The notes under the pieces were generated by a model. It saw nothing but the letters and a program-made list of their open reading frames with translations. It was not told the origin of the DNA and did not search any database. DNA of 64,000 bases. Source: Bacteroidales bacterium. GTDB taxonomy: Bacteria > Bacteroidota > Bacteroidia > Bacteroidales > FEN-979. The position numbers and the translations under genes were made by a program. This document shows positions 54,470-63,531 of the stretch, piece after piece (position 1 is the first letter of the stretch; each line of letters opens with the position of its first letter). Where the stretch lies: positions 30,178 through 94,177 of the forward strand of contig JANXZO010000051.1 in the NCBI GenBank assembly GCA_025355465.1, read 5' to 3'.

Positions 54470-55081
54470 ATGCTGATAATTGGTATCGCCGGAGGATCCG
54501 GTTCGGGAAAATCAACAGTTGTAAACCAGGTAATTAAGCATCTGCCAAAGGAAAGTGTCACGGTAATTCCCCAAGATGCATATTATAAGGACAATGGACA
54601 CAAATCTGCCGAAGAAAGGGCAAAGATAAATTTTGACCACCCCTCTTCGATAGAGTGGGGTTTGCTTATAAAACAGCTGGAAACCCTGAAATCCGGAATG
54701 CCAATAGAAATGCCAATCTATTCTTATGTTACTTGCGCCAGGTCAAAAGAAACAATTCTGGTAAACCCATCGCCTGTGATAATTGTTGAAGGTATTCTGA
54801 TTCTAACCAACCCGCGGCTGCGCAAAGCAATAGATATAAAAGTTTTTGTGGATGCAGATGGGGATGACCGGCTCATGCGTATCATTCGTCGCGATATTGA
54901 GGAACGCGGGCGCTCTTTTCGGCAGGTACTGAGTCACTATGAACGATTTGTGAAAACCATGCATTTGCAATTTATCGAACCAACAAAACGTTATGCAGAT
55001 ATAATTGTACCACAGGGCGGCCAGAACAAGGTGGCCATCGACCTTCTCTCCTCGCGCATCAAGACGCACATCAACCGTTGA
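54470..55081 (+). CDS. udk: Uridine kinase
   Basis: A P-loop kinase of 203 residues that phosphorylates uridine and cytidine in pyrimidine salvage. The Walker A is GGSGSGKST (residues 8-16), followed by VIPQDAYYKDNGHKS, NFDHPSSIEW, MPIYSYVTCAR and VIIVEGILIL (Walker B), then RLMRIIRRDIEERGRS. All are Udk signatures. It follows mce by 84 bp; a GC-rich stretch there (CCCCC/GGGGG) may form a weak hairpin. Confidence 0.95.
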   Translation: MLIIGIAGGSGSGKSTVVNQVIKHLPKESVTVIPQDAYYKDNGHKSAEERAKINFDHPSSIEWGLLIKQLETLKSGMPIEMPIYSYVTCARSKETILVNPSPVIIVEGILILTNPRLRKAIDIKVFVDADGDDRLMRIIRRDIEERGRSFRQVLSHYERFVKTMHLQFIEPTKRYADIIVPQGGQNKVAIDLLSSRIKTHINR

Positions 55082-55146
55082 ATTAACTGATAGATAAAGT
55101 TGTAAAGCCCGTTTTATTCAGCAGTGAGTCATATCAGAAATTATTG

Positions 55147-55154
55147 TAAGTTTG
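55147..55154 (+). promoter_or_regulatory. Candidate -7 box for the rubrerythrin-like gene
   Basis: TAAGTTTG (TAnnTTTG) lies 19 bp before the ATG at 55174. No -33 TTTG at standard spacing. Confidence 0.42.
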
Positions 55155-55173
55155 AACATTCAAAACCAATCTT

Positions 55174-55677
55174 ATGGAAACCACCAAAGCGCTCGAAATC
55201 CTGAAAATGGCTATTCTCATGGAAAAGAGAGGTCATGCATTTTATGATGCAGTTGCAGAGAAATCTCCAGATGAAGAGATAAAGCACATCTTTCTCACCA
55301 TGGCTGACGAAGAGACCAAGCATGTAAAGTTTCTTGCAGAACAGTATCTTAGTTATGAGAAAGGGAACGGTTTCAGCAAAGTAGAGCTTCCCGACAGCGC
55401 GCTGGAGGGCTACGCCAACCTCATTCTGTCGGAGGAGATGAAAAGCAAAATTTCTGCTGCAGGTTTCGAGGCAGCTGCGATTTCCGCTGCCATCGATTTT
55501 GAAAAGCGTGCCATCGATGTTTATTCCAGGCAGGCCGAAACCACTACCGATCCTAATGAAAGAGATCTTTATAAATGGCTTGCTGATTGGGAAAAAGGAC
55601 ACCTGAAGGTGTTAAGCGACATGGACAACGAGCTGAAGGAAAAAATCTGGAACGACAATCAATTCTGGCCGTTTTAA
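55174..55677 (+). CDS. Rubrerythrin-like diiron protein
   Basis: A ferritin-like four-helix protein of 167 residues. The diiron ligands are spread over Glu of MEKRGHAFYD, Glu and His of DEETKHVKF, Glu of FEKRAIDVY, and Glu and His of WEKGHLKVL. There is no rubredoxin domain, so it is a rubrerythrin core or erythrin-type protein, probably acting in peroxide defence. Its stop lies only 1 bp from that of the convergent permease. Confidence 0.85.
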   Translation: METTKALEILKMAILMEKRGHAFYDAVAEKSPDEEIKHIFLTMADEETKHVKFLAEQYLSYEKGNGFSKVELPDSALEGYANLILSEEMKSKISAAGFEAAAISAAIDFEKRAIDVYSRQAETTTDPNERDLYKWLADWEKGHLKVLSDMDNELKEKIWNDNQFWPF

Positions 55678-55678
55678 A

Positions 55679-56923
55679 TTACATCCCTGTGCGCATGGCC
55701 TCAACGGGATCAAGCTTAGAAGCACTGTAAGCGGGAATTATCCCGGAAATTAATCCGATCAATCCGGAAACACCGATACCAAGCAATATATTGCCTTGTG
55801 TAAGGATCAATGTAAAGGAGGTTGTATTGGAAACGATCAGCGTCAGGACGAGGATAATTAAAAGCCCCACAATTCCGCCGATTAACGAAAGAAAAACTGC
55901 CTCGAAAAGGAACTGTAATAAAATAAAGTAATTTTTAGCTCCCAACGCCTTCTGAATCCCAATGATATTGGTTCTTTCCTTTACTGAGACGAACATGATA
56001 TTAGCGATCCCGAAACCTCCGACAAGCAGAGAAAATCCTCCGATAATCCAGCCTACAGATGCGATTACTGCAAAAAGACTGTCGAAGCCCTTCGAAATTA
56101 TATCGGTTTCGTTGATTGCAAAGTTATCGTCTGCCGAAGGTTTTAATTTCCGGATGGACCGCATGATTCCGGTAAGCTCATCGCGCAACTCATCATTTGA
56201 AACCAGTGGCCTGGCTTTCACAATAATGGTCGCATCCATATCCCGGATATCCACCAATGTTTTAAAATAGTTCACCGGCAGGTATACCAGCTTGTCATTG
56301 GAATTACCAAAAAAGTCCTCCCCCTCCTTCTTCATAATGCCGATAACTTCTACGTTGCGGCCGAGCACCTTGATCTTTTTTCCGATAGGGTCTCCCTCGG
56401 GAAACAGATTCATTGCAATATCATTCCCAATCATGGCTATGTTCCGGCCACCGAAAGATTCTGAAGGAGAAAAATACCGTCCGTCCGACAGCTCAAATTT
56501 CCAGACTTTGTCAAAATCTTGTGAAACGCCTAAAATACCTACATTTTCAACATAGTTATTACGATATTTTACAGTCTTATTCACGGAAACCATGTAAGCA
56601 ACCGCTTCTGAAAGAGCGGTACGTTTTTCTATTTCACGCATATCTTCCAGCGTTGCCTCAGGTCGCTGCCAGTATTTCCACCAGGGGTAATCTCCACCCA
56701 TTGCCCAGGGCCATTTCTGTACGTAAAGCACATTACTTCCCAGGGAGGCAATACTTTTTCGAATTGCCCCTTCCATCGAATCGAATATAGTAAACACGGA
56801 AATCACACAAAAAATTCCGATGGTAATCCCGAGTAGTGAAAGTATGGTTCTAACCTTGTTTACAATAATCGCTTGAAATGCAAACACATAGCTTTCCCGA
56901 ATAAGACGTAAGATTAAAATCAT
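55679..56923 (-). CDS. ABC transporter permease (MacB/FtsX type)
   Basis: A protein of 414 residues with the MacB layout: an N-terminal TM helix (about 20-45, VRTILSLLGITIGIFCVISV), a large periplasmic domain (about 50-285) and three C-terminal helices with VKERTNIIGIQKALGAKN and GIIPAYSASKLDPVEAMR, the MacB hallmark ending. Such permeases work with an ABC ATPase and often a membrane-fusion protein, in drug, toxin or lipoprotein export. Neither partner gene is adjacent here, so the ATPase is encoded elsewhere. A TACCTTTG box on the minus strand lies 17 bp upstream. Confidence 0.88.
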   Translation of the reverse strand: MILILRLIRESYVFAFQAIIVNKVRTILSLLGITIGIFCVISVFTIFDSMEGAIRKSIASLGSNVLYVQKWPWAMGGDYPWWKYWQRPEATLEDMREIEKRTALSEAVAYMVSVNKTVKYRNNYVENVGILGVSQDFDKVWKFELSDGRYFSPSESFGGRNIAMIGNDIAMNLFPEGDPIGKKIKVLGRNVEVIGIMKKEGEDFFGNSNDKLVYLPVNYFKTLVDIRDMDATIIVKARPLVSNDELRDELTGIMRSIRKLKPSADDNFAINETDIISKGFDSLFAVIASVGWIIGGFSLLVGGFGIANIMFVSVKERTNIIGIQKALGAKNYFILLQFLFEAVFLSLIGGIVGLLIILVLTLIVSNTTSFTLILTQGNILLGIGVSGLIGLISGIIPAYSASKLDPVEAMRTGM

Positions 56924-56940
56924 ATCGAGGCAGATTCTTA

Positions 56941-56948
56941 CAAAGGTA
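56941..56948 (-). promoter_or_regulatory. Candidate -7 box for the MacB-type permease
   Basis: The minus strand reads TACCTTTG (TAnnTTTG), 17 bp before the ATG at 56923. Confidence 0.45.
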
Positions 56949-56988
56949 CAGTAAAGGTAATATTTAATCCATTCTGTTCCTGATTTCG

Positions 56989-57019
56989 TTGCATGGTCCG
57001 GTTAAATTTGGTAACATTG
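56989..57019 (+). promoter_or_regulatory. Candidate purH-mreBCD promoter
   Basis: TTG (56989-56991), a 20-bp spacer and TAACATTG (57012-57019, one mismatch to TAnnTTTG) lie 67 bp before the purH ATG at 57087. It would drive purH and probably mreBCD. Confidence 0.45.
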
Positions 57020-57086
57020 CAACAGGTACAAAACAGCGAAACTTAGACGCTGTGTGCACGATTACGTTACAACTAACCTCTTGCAT

Positions 57087-58613
57087 ATGACCGATCAAAT
57101 CAAAATAAAATCTGCACTTATTTCTGTCTACTCTAAAGAGCGAATCGAGGACCTTGCAAGAAAACTAGAGTCTTTGAACGTTCAGATTATCTCTACAGGA
57201 GGAACTTTTGACTTTCTGAAAAGCAAAGGCATTAACGCTACCTCCATCGAAACAATCACTTCTTATCCTTCAATTTTAGGTGGAAGGGTGAAAACCCTTC
57301 ACCCCAAGGTTTTCGGAGGAATCCTATGGCGCCGTGACCAGTTATCCGATATAGATGAGGTGGAGCGTTATGAAATTCCATCGGTAGATTTGGTTGTTGT
57401 AGATCTTTATCCCTTCGAAAAGACGATAAAATCCTGCCAAGACGAGGAGGAGATCATTGAAAAAATCGACATCGGGGGAATCTCCCTGATTCGTGCAGCA
57501 GCTAAGAATTTTCGGCATGTTCTGATCATTCCGGCAGCTGAACATTATGCCAAGCTTTTCCAAATGCTGGATTCGAACAACGGTTTAACCACCCTGGCTG
57601 AACGAAGGTATTTTGCAGCCCAGGCATTCAATACATCCTCTCATTACGATACTGAAATCTTCAACTACTTCAACCGCCAAGAACAAATTCCGGGATTCAA
57701 AGCAAGCGCAATGAATACTTACGCTATGCGTTATGGTGAAAATCCGCATCAAAAAGGATTTTTTTTCGGGGAGATAAACGATGTTTTTATTCAGCTTAAT
57801 GGCAAGGAACTTTCTTACAATAACCTTGTTGATGTGGATGCCGCAATAAATCTCATGGGGGAATTTGCGGAGCCAACCGTGGCCATTATCAAGCACACCA
57901 ACCCTTGCGGGGTGGCAACTCGCGATACGCTGATTCAGGCCTATCTTGATGCACTTGCCTGCGATCCGGTTTCTGCATTTGGAGGGATTATCATCATCAA
58001 TGGTAAAGTCGACAAGGAGCTTGCCGGCGAGGTGAATAAACTTTTCTTTGAGATTTTAATCGCTGAAAAGTTTGAAGATGATGCGCTTGAACTCCTAAAG
58101 TCAAAGAAAAATAGAATAATTTTGCAAAAAAAATCGATTGACCTTCCTGTGCGGCAGTTCAAATCTATTCTTAATGGGGTGCTTGGGCAGGAGAAGGATC
58201 TGAGAACAGAACAAGAGGAGGACTTTCAATATGTTACAGACAAAAAGCCCGATGCAATGGAAATTGCTGAGCTTCTTTTTGCAGAAAAAATTGTCAAACA
58301 TTTGAAATCCAATACGATCGTTCTCAGCAAAAATCGACAGCTTATCGGGTGCGGCATGGGGCAGACTTCAAGAATTGATGCAATGAAACAAGCTATTCTC
58401 AAGGCGAATGCATTTGGTTTTGATCCCCGCGGAGCGGTTATGGCATCAGATGCATTCTTCCCATTTGCTGATTCGGTAGAGATTGCCCATGAAGCTGGAA
58501 TAGCTGCCGTTATTCAACCGGGTGGTTCTATCCGTGATGCCGACTCGGTAAAGTATTGTAATGAACACGGGATGTCGATGGTGTTTACCGGCATCCGCCA
58601 TTTTAAACATTAA
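57087..58613 (+). CDS. purH: Bifunctional AICAR formyltransferase/IMP cyclohydrolase
   Basis: A protein of 508 residues carrying out the last two steps of purine synthesis. The N-terminal IMP cyclohydrolase domain has IKSALISVYSKERIEDLARKL, ISTGGT, GGRVKTLHPKVFGGIL and DLYPFEKT. The C-terminal formyltransferase domain has RYGENPHQKGFFF, IKHTNPCGVA with the catalytic Lys-His pair, and ASDAFFPFAD near the end. The ATG at 57087 is chosen over the GTG at 57054. mreB starts 14 bp after the stop. Confidence 0.96.
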   Translation: MTDQIKIKSALISVYSKERIEDLARKLESLNVQIISTGGTFDFLKSKGINATSIETITSYPSILGGRVKTLHPKVFGGILWRRDQLSDIDEVERYEIPSVDLVVVDLYPFEKTIKSCQDEEEIIEKIDIGGISLIRAAAKNFRHVLIIPAAEHYAKLFQMLDSNNGLTTLAERRYFAAQAFNTSSHYDTEIFNYFNRQEQIPGFKASAMNTYAMRYGENPHQKGFFFGEINDVFIQLNGKELSYNNLVDVDAAINLMGEFAEPTVAIIKHTNPCGVATRDTLIQAYLDALACDPVSAFGGIIIINGKVDKELAGEVNKLFFEILIAEKFEDDALELLKSKKNRIILQKKSIDLPVRQFKSILNGVLGQEKDLRTEQEEDFQYVTDKKPDAMEIAELLFAEKIVKHLKSNTIVLSKNRQLIGCGMGQTSRIDAMKQAILKANAFGFDPRGAVMASDAFFPFADSVEIAHEAGIAAVIQPGGSIRDADSVKYCNEHGMSMVFTGIRHFKH

Positions 58614-58626
58614 AACAACTTTTAGC

Positions 58627-59640
58627 ATGGGATGGTTTACCAAAGAGATAGCAATGGACCTGGGAACGGCCAATACGATCATTATCTACAACGATAAAGT
58701 GGTCATTGACGAGCCCTCCATTGTCGCCATTGAAAGAAGTTCCGGAAAAATTATCGCCGTTGGGAAAAAAGCCCAGATGATGCATGGTAAAACCCATGAA
58801 AACATCAAGACTGTGAGGCCTTTGCGTGGTGGTGTTATTGCTGATTTCCAGGCAGCAGAACACATGATAAGGGAGCTTATCAAAATGATTGAGATCAGAA
58901 AATCGTGGTTTCCCCCCGCCATGAAAATGGTGATTTGCATACCCTCAGGAATTACCGAAGTAGAAGAGAGGGCAGTTAAAGACTCTGCAGAACAGGCGGG
59001 AGCCAAGGAGGTGCGACTGATTCATGAACCCATGGCAGCTGCCATCGGGATCGGAATTGATGTCCTTGAACCAGTTGGAAATATGGTTATTGACATTGGG
59101 GGAGGAACCAGTGAAATTGCAGTCATTGCCCTCGGCGGAATTGTTAACAATAAATCGATACGTATTGCAGGCGACGAATTTAACTCTGACATCGAAGAAT
59201 ATATGCGGAAGCAGCACAATATCAATATTGGTGAACGAACCGCGGAGCGAATAAAGATTGAAGTGGGTGCTGCTTTGGCCGAAATCGACAACGCACCACC
59301 GGAATACGCGGTGCATGGCCGCGATCTCCTTACCGGTATCCCCAAAGAGGTAATCGTAAATTATTCTGAGATAGCACATGCTCTAGACAAATCGGTCGCC
59401 AAGATCGAAGCAGCGGTTCTGAATGCCCTAGAAATGACACCACCGGAGCTGGCTTCTGATATTTTTGAAACCGGGATATATCTTACCGGTGGAGGAGCCT
59501 TGTTACGCGGACTTGATAAACGACTTCACATGAAGACGAAGCTTAAGGTTCATGTAGCCGAAGATCCGCTTCGGGCCGTTGCCCGCGGAACAGGCATTGC
59601 ACTGAAAAATTTTGATAAGTTTACCTTTCTTATCAAGTAA
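58627..59640 (+). CDS. mreB: Rod-shape protein MreB
   Basis: A bacterial actin homologue of 337 residues that forms membrane filaments and guides lateral wall synthesis. The actin ATP-binding signatures are IAMDLGTANTIIIY (phosphate 1), GNMVIDIGGGTSEIAVIALGGI (phosphate 2) and IYLTGGGALLRGLDK (adenosine). IHEPMAAAIGIGIDV is also typical. The ATG at 58627 is chosen because the hydrophobic MGWFTKEIAMDLG start is the family norm; the frame to 58561 overlaps purH. It is followed by mreC and mreD. Confidence 0.96.
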   Translation: MGWFTKEIAMDLGTANTIIIYNDKVVIDEPSIVAIERSSGKIIAVGKKAQMMHGKTHENIKTVRPLRGGVIADFQAAEHMIRELIKMIEIRKSWFPPAMKMVICIPSGITEVEERAVKDSAEQAGAKEVRLIHEPMAAAIGIGIDVLEPVGNMVIDIGGGTSEIAVIALGGIVNNKSIRIAGDEFNSDIEEYMRKQHNINIGERTAERIKIEVGAALAEIDNAPPEYAVHGRDLLTGIPKEVIVNYSEIAHALDKSVAKIEAAVLNALEMTPPELASDIFETGIYLTGGGALLRGLDKRLHMKTKLKVHVAEDPLRAVARGTGIALKNFDKFTFLIK

Positions 59641-59648
59641 TATGTCTC

Positions 59649-60479
59649 ATGCGGAATCTTTTCCTGTTCCTCCGGAAGCAATATTTTTATATTCTATTTC
59701 TGCTTCTTGAGGTCTTGTCGCTGGTTCTGCTTTTCAACTACAACGAGTTCCAGGGATCTGCCCTATATTCCCTCTCAAGCGGCTTTACCGGCTCGGTGAA
59801 CGCAATATTCAGCAATATTACCGAGTATTTCTCCTTGCGCGCAACCAATAAAGTACTGGTGGAGGAGATGGCCAAGGTACATTCACGTATGCCCGAAGCA
59901 TTTTACAAAAATGATACAGCCACTTTCTTCAGGAAGGACCCGCTTCTTATCATGGAATTTAAATATATCAGTGCCAAGGTTATAAGCAATTCAACCAACA
60001 AGCGAAATAACTTTCTGATGATCAACAAAGGAAGGTTACACGGCATCGAAAACCACATGGGGGTAATCATCGGAAACCGCATTGTTGGCCAGGTGGTGAG
60101 TGTTTCAACGCATTTCAGCTGGATTATGTCCATGCTCAATAAAGATTCCAGAATTAGCGGAAAATTCAAGAAAAACAACCAGTTGGTAAATGTTGAATGG
60201 AATGGGGGAAGTTATCGCACAGGACAGATAAGGGAAATCCCGAAACACATAGTCATGGTCAAAGGAGATACGATAATTACGAGTGGAAATTCAGACATTT
60301 TTCCAGAGGGCTTCCTCATTGGCACTGTTTCTGGTTTTACAATTGCCCAGGACGAAAATTTCAATTTCGGGAACATACTTTTCTCCACCGACTTTAACAG
60401 CCTTGGGTATGTAGAGGTTATCGTTGACCTCATGCGAATGGAAAAAGAGAAACTGAAGACCTCGTTTAAAACCCAATAA
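59649..60479 (+). CDS. mreC: Rod-shape protein MreC
   Basis: A protein of 276 residues. It has a TM helix near the N-terminus (about 10-28, QYFYILFLLLEVLSLVLLF), a coiled-coil segment and a periplasmic beta domain (GRLHGIENHMGVIIGNRIVGQVV, MVKGDTIITSGNSDIFPEGFLIGTV), the MreC layout. It links MreB and the wall-synthesis enzymes across the membrane. It starts 8 bp after mreB and ends 1 bp before mreD. Confidence 0.93.
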   Translation: MRNLFLFLRKQYFYILFLLLEVLSLVLLFNYNEFQGSALYSLSSGFTGSVNAIFSNITEYFSLRATNKVLVEEMAKVHSRMPEAFYKNDTATFFRKDPLLIMEFKYISAKVISNSTNKRNNFLMINKGRLHGIENHMGVIIGNRIVGQVVSVSTHFSWIMSMLNKDSRISGKFKKNNQLVNVEWNGGSYRTGQIREIPKHIVMVKGDTIITSGNSDIFPEGFLIGTVSGFTIAQDENFNFGNILFSTDFNSLGYVEVIVDLMRMEKEKLKTSFKTQ

Positions 60480-60480
60480 A

Positions 60481-60996
60481 GTGACATCCAGGACCGTCTT
60501 TTTAAATTTTGTCCGGTTTTTCTTCCTGATCGCCCTGCAGGTGCTGATACTAAATCATATCAATTTAGGAGGATACGTCAATCCTTACTTTTATGTTTAT
60601 TTTATTCTCCTGCTCCCGTTTGCAACCCCCAAATGGATGCTCCTCGTTGCCTCTTTTGCCCTTGGAATGGGGATTGACCTCTTTACCAATACCATTGGCC
60701 TGAATGCGGCTGCCTGTGTAATTATGGCATTTGCCCGGCCATTTGTAATATCCCGGATCTCCTCAGGCCCGGAATCACTGATTGGCGACACGCCCTCCTT
60801 GAGGAACCAGGGAATGAGCTGGTTTTTGTACTATTCAATTTCCCTTGTGATGATACATCACTTCTCTTTGTTTTACCTGGAAGTTTTCCGCCTGGGTGAG
60901 TTCTTCTCAACATTCGTCAGGGTTTTATTGAGCAGCACATTTACAGTTATGCTCATCATGGTAAGCGAGTACCTGTTTTTCTCGAAGGAAAAATAA
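60481..60996 (+). CDS. mreD: Rod-shape protein MreD
   Basis: A membrane protein of 171 residues with about five TM helices, the third partner of MreBC. YVNPYFYVYFILLLPFATP and FALGMGIDLFTNTIGLNAAA (family GxxxDLF) are diagnostic. The start is GTG, one base after the mreC stop. PBP2 and RodA, which often follow, are not here. A hairpin at 61014-61034 follows, but without a T-run on this strand. Confidence 0.9.
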   Translation: MTSRTVFLNFVRFFFLIALQVLILNHINLGGYVNPYFYVYFILLLPFATPKWMLLVASFALGMGIDLFTNTIGLNAAACVIMAFARPFVISRISSGPESLIGDTPSLRNQGMSWFLYYSISLVMIHHFSLFYLEVFRLGEFFSTFVRVLLSSTFTVMLIMVSEYLFFSKEK

Positions 60997-61001
60997 AAAT
61001 C

Positions 61002-61034
61002 CGGATAAAACAAGGGCAACCCGAAGAGTTGCCC
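61002..61034 (-). terminator. Terminator of tRNA-Cys (minus strand)
   Basis: On the minus strand, GGGCAAC (61034-61028), loop TCTTCGG and GTTGCCC (61020-61014) form a perfect 7-bp stem followed by TTGTTTTAT. It terminates the tRNA-Cys transcript and also sits just after mreD on the other strand. Confidence 0.72.
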
Positions 61035-61043
61035 TAGATGCTG

Positions 61044-61114
61044 AGGTTTCGAGCGGAGTCGAACCGCTGTGGACGGTTTTGCAGACCGCTGCCTAGCCAC
61101 TCGGCCACGAAACC
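61044..61114 (-). tRNA. tRNA-Cys (anticodon GCA)
   Basis: It folds as a 71-base cloverleaf on the minus strand. The acceptor GGTTTCG pairs with CGAAACC, the anticodon stem is GCGGT/ACCGT around CTGCAAA (anticodon GCA), the T-loop is TTCGACT, and the discriminator is U73, a tRNA-Cys identity element. CCA is not encoded. Confidence 0.94.
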
Positions 61115-61130
61115 AAGTTGAATGGGATGG

Positions 61131-61164
61131 CAAAATTACAAAATTAAATGAAATTCCCACCAAA
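61131..61164 (-). promoter_or_regulatory. Promoter of tRNA-Cys
   Basis: On the minus strand, TTTG (61164-61161), a 22-bp spacer and TAATTTTG (61138-61131) form a -33/-7 pair. The box ends 16 bp before the tRNA 5' end. Confidence 0.58.
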
Positions 61165-61530
61165 TCATTTACGCCAGGATGTTGCATAACAAACCTGGTG
61201 GACCTTTCCTCCGATGGGAGGGTTGATTTTATTGATTTTTAATTCAATCGAACTAAGTTCCGGAAATGAAGTTTTCAGCGACTCCATGATACGCCATGCA
61301 ACATGTTCGAGCAGGTAAGCCTTCGTGTCCATCTGCTTTTTCACAGCTTTGTAAAGCCCAACATAATCAACAGTTTCAACTAATCGGTCTGAAACTTCCG
61401 CGACCTGCATATCTGCTTCGACAGCAAGGTCGACTGTGAATTTTGTACCAATCAATTGCTCCTCTTTGAAACAACCATGGTAGGAAAAAAACTCCATGCC
61501 CTCCAGCAGAATCGTGCCCATATTGTACAT
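61165..61530 (-). CDS. folB: Dihydroneopterin aldolase
   Basis: A protein of 121 residues in the FolB family, which converts dihydroneopterin to hydroxymethyl-dihydropterin in folate synthesis. The opening ILLEGMEFFSYHGCFKEEQLIGTKFTVDL has the conserved Tyr-His-Gly and Glu, with the catalytic Lys in ELKINKINPPIGG. The ATG at 61530 is chosen; ATG at 61521 is about as good, and the TTG at 61584 is less likely. With pabA, pabB and pabC it makes several folate steps in this window, though not in one operon. Confidence 0.9.
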   Translation of the reverse strand: MYNMGTILLEGMEFFSYHGCFKEEQLIGTKFTVDLAVEADMQVAEVSDRLVETVDYVGLYKAVKKQMDTKAYLLEHVAWRIMESLKTSFPELSSIELKINKINPPIGGKVHQVCYATSWRK

Positions 61531-61658
61531 TATTTCAGAACCCGAAATTATCAATTTCCGCTGACTTTCCCGGCCTTTTAGCAAAATTCTGTACTTTTGC
61601 CAATAACTCCGCCCATGGTTGCAGTGCTGATTAAGGGGATGGGTATAAAGAAAAAAGT

Positions 61659-63353
61659 ATGAATAATTCTAATTTGCCTGACGACGAAAAACGGGCATTG
61701 AACTTCATTGAAGAAATTATTGAAGACGATATCCGGCGAGGGGTAAACGATAGCCGCGTACACACACGCTTTCCGCCGGAACCCAATGGATATCTTCACA
61801 TCGGCCATGCCAAATCAATCTGCCTGAATTTCGGGTTGAGTAAAAGGTATAATGGAAAGACAAATCTCCGTTTTGATGATACCAATCCGGTAAAGGAGGA
61901 TGTTGAATATGTAGATTCCATTATAGAAGATGTGAAATGGCTTGGTTTTGACTGGAACGACCGGCTTTATTATGCTTCCGATTATTTTGAACAACTATAT
62001 GGGTTTGCACGTGTTCTTATCGAAAAGGGAAAAGCATATGTGTGCGATATGTCAGTCGATCAGATTAGCGAAACCCGTGGAACCCCAACTCGTCCGGGTA
62101 GCGAGAGTCCATACCGTAACCGCACCGTAGCGGAGAATCTGGATCTGTTTGCACAAATGCGGGCAGGGAAATTTGCAGATGGCGCTAAAGTGCTGCGGGC
62201 CAAAATTGATATGGCTTCTCCAAACATGCACATGCGCGACCCGATCCTGTACAGAATCCTTCATACGTCTCATCACCGCACTGGAGACGCCTGGTGTGTC
62301 TACCCCATGTACGATTTCGCCCACGGCCAATCTGACTCAATCGAACGAATTACACATTCGATTTGTACCCTTGAGTTTGAAGTGCACAGACCGCTCTACG
62401 ACTGGTTCATCCGCGAAATCGGATTATATGCGCCGAGACAAATCGAGTTTGCCAGACTTAACCTGAGTTATACAGTAATGAGTAAGAGAAAATTACTGGA
62501 ATTAGTTAAAGACGGCTATGTCAGCGGTTGGGATGATCCCAGGATGCCGACGATATCCGGATTGCGCAGGCGGGGATTCACTCCCGAATCGATCCGCAAC
62601 TTCGCCGATATCATCGGGGTTGCGAAACGGGATAATGTGATCGACACAAGCCTACTTGAGTATTGTATCCGCGAGGATCTTAATAAGCGCGCAAAGAGGC
62701 TTATGGCCGTAATAAATCCGGTAAAGGTAATCCTTGATAACTACCCGGACGACCTTGTTGAACAGATGGAGTCTGTAAACAATCCGGAAGATGAAACATC
62801 AGGGAAAAGAAAAATGCCATTCTCTAAAACCCTGTTCATTGAACGGGACGATTTCATGGAAGACCCCCCAAATAAGTTTTTCCGCCTCGCTCCCGGCCGA
62901 GAGGTCAGATTGAAGGCTGCCTATATAATCCGCTGCGAAAGTGTCGTAAAAGACCCCGTAACGGGCATTATCGAAGAGATTCATTGTACCTACGACCCCC
63001 AGACAAAAAGTGGCATGCCCGACAGCAACCGCAAGGTTAAAGGAACCCTCCACTGGGTTTCAGCAAGTCACGCTGTTGATGTTGTAACGAGGCTTTACGA
63101 CAGGCTCTTTACCAAAGAAAATCCGGATGGTAACGAGGAGGGTAAAACCTACAAGGATTTTCTCAATCCGGAATCACTGAGAATTGTTGCAGCCAAAGTT
63201 GAACCCAACGTCGCTGGCTGCAAAATACTGGATAAATTTCAATTCGAAAGAATTGGTTATTTTTCGGTTGACAAGGATTCGACTCCGCAAAATATTATCT
63301 TTAATCGGGTTGTTCAGCTAAAGGACTCCTGGGCAAGATTGGAAAAATCTTAA
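61659..63353 (+). CDS. glnS: Glutaminyl-tRNA synthetase
   Basis: A class I synthetase of 564 residues that charges tRNA-Gln directly. The HIGH motif reads [15 protein letters not shown] (about residue 34), the KMSKS-like loop is [11 protein letters not shown] (about residue 270), and the GlnRS-type [12 protein letters not shown] motif is present, with the C-terminal anticodon beta-barrels. GlnRS rather than GluRS is shown by the length and the two beta-barrels. Its presence suggests that this organism does not need Gln-tRNA amidation for tRNA-Gln. The tRNA-Gln gene lies 48 bp downstream. Confidence 0.96.
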   Translation: MNNSNLPDDEKRALNFIEEIIEDDIRRGVNDSRVHTRFPPEPNGYLHIGHAKSICLNFGLSKRYNGKTNLRFDDTNPVKEDVEYVDSIIEDVKWLGFDWNDRLYYASDYFEQLYGFARVLIEKGKAYVCDMSVDQISETRGTPTRPGSESPYRNRTVAENLDLFAQMRAGKFADGAKVLRAKIDMASPNMHMRDPILYRILHTSHHRTGDAWCVYPMYDFAHGQSDSIERITHSICTLEFEVHRPLYDWFIREIGLYAPRQIEFARLNLSYTVMSKRKLLELVKDGYVSGWDDPRMPTISGLRRRGFTPESIRNFADIIGVAKRDNVIDTSLLEYCIREDLNKRAKRLMAVINPVKVILDNYPDDLVEQMESVNNPEDETSGKRKMPFSKTLFIERDDFMEDPPNKFFRLAPGREVRLKAAYIIRCESVVKDPVTGIIEEIHCTYDPQTKSGMPDSNRKVKGTLHWVSASHAVDVVTRLYDRLFTKENPDGNEEGKTYKDFLNPESLRIVAAKVEPNVAGCKILDKFQFERIGYFSVDKDSTPQNIIFNRVVQLKDSWARLEKS

Positions 63354-63384
63354 AGATTACTTTACGTTTTTGCAAAAAAAGTAT

Positions 63385-63392
63385 TAATTTTG
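63385..63392 (+). promoter_or_regulatory. Candidate -7 box for tRNA-Gln
   Basis: TAATTTTG (TAnnTTTG) lies 10 bp before the tRNA 5' end. No -33 at standard spacing, so the tRNA may also be made from the glnS transcript. Confidence 0.5.
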
Positions 63393-63401
63393 CAAGCAGA
63401 T

Positions 63402-63474
63402 TGTCCGATGGTGTAACTGGCAACACAAATGATTCTGGATCATTAGAGTCTAGGTTCGACCCCTAGTCGGACAA
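63402..63474 (+). tRNA. tRNA-Gln (anticodon CTG)
   Basis: It folds as a 73-base cloverleaf. The acceptor TGTCCGA pairs with TCGGACA (with the U1-A72 pair typical of tRNA-Gln), the anticodon stem is AATGA/TCATT around TTCTGGA (anticodon CTG), and the T arm is CTAGG/CCTAG with TTCGACC. The discriminator is A. CCA is not encoded. Confidence 0.93.
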
Positions 63475-63477
63475 CAT

Positions 63478-63516
63478 AGAAGCCCAACTCATTTAACTAA
63501 TTTGAGTTGGGCTTCT
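63478..63516. terminator. Bidirectional hairpin between tRNA-Gln and gltX
   Basis: AGAAGCCCAACTCA (63478-63491) and TGAGTTGGGCTTCT (63503-63516) form a perfect 14-bp stem with an 11-base loop. It ends the tRNA-Gln transcript and lies 15 bp past the gltX stop on the other strand. T-runs are weak on both sides. Confidence 0.75.
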
Positions 63517-63531
63517 TCAATATTTGTCTTA

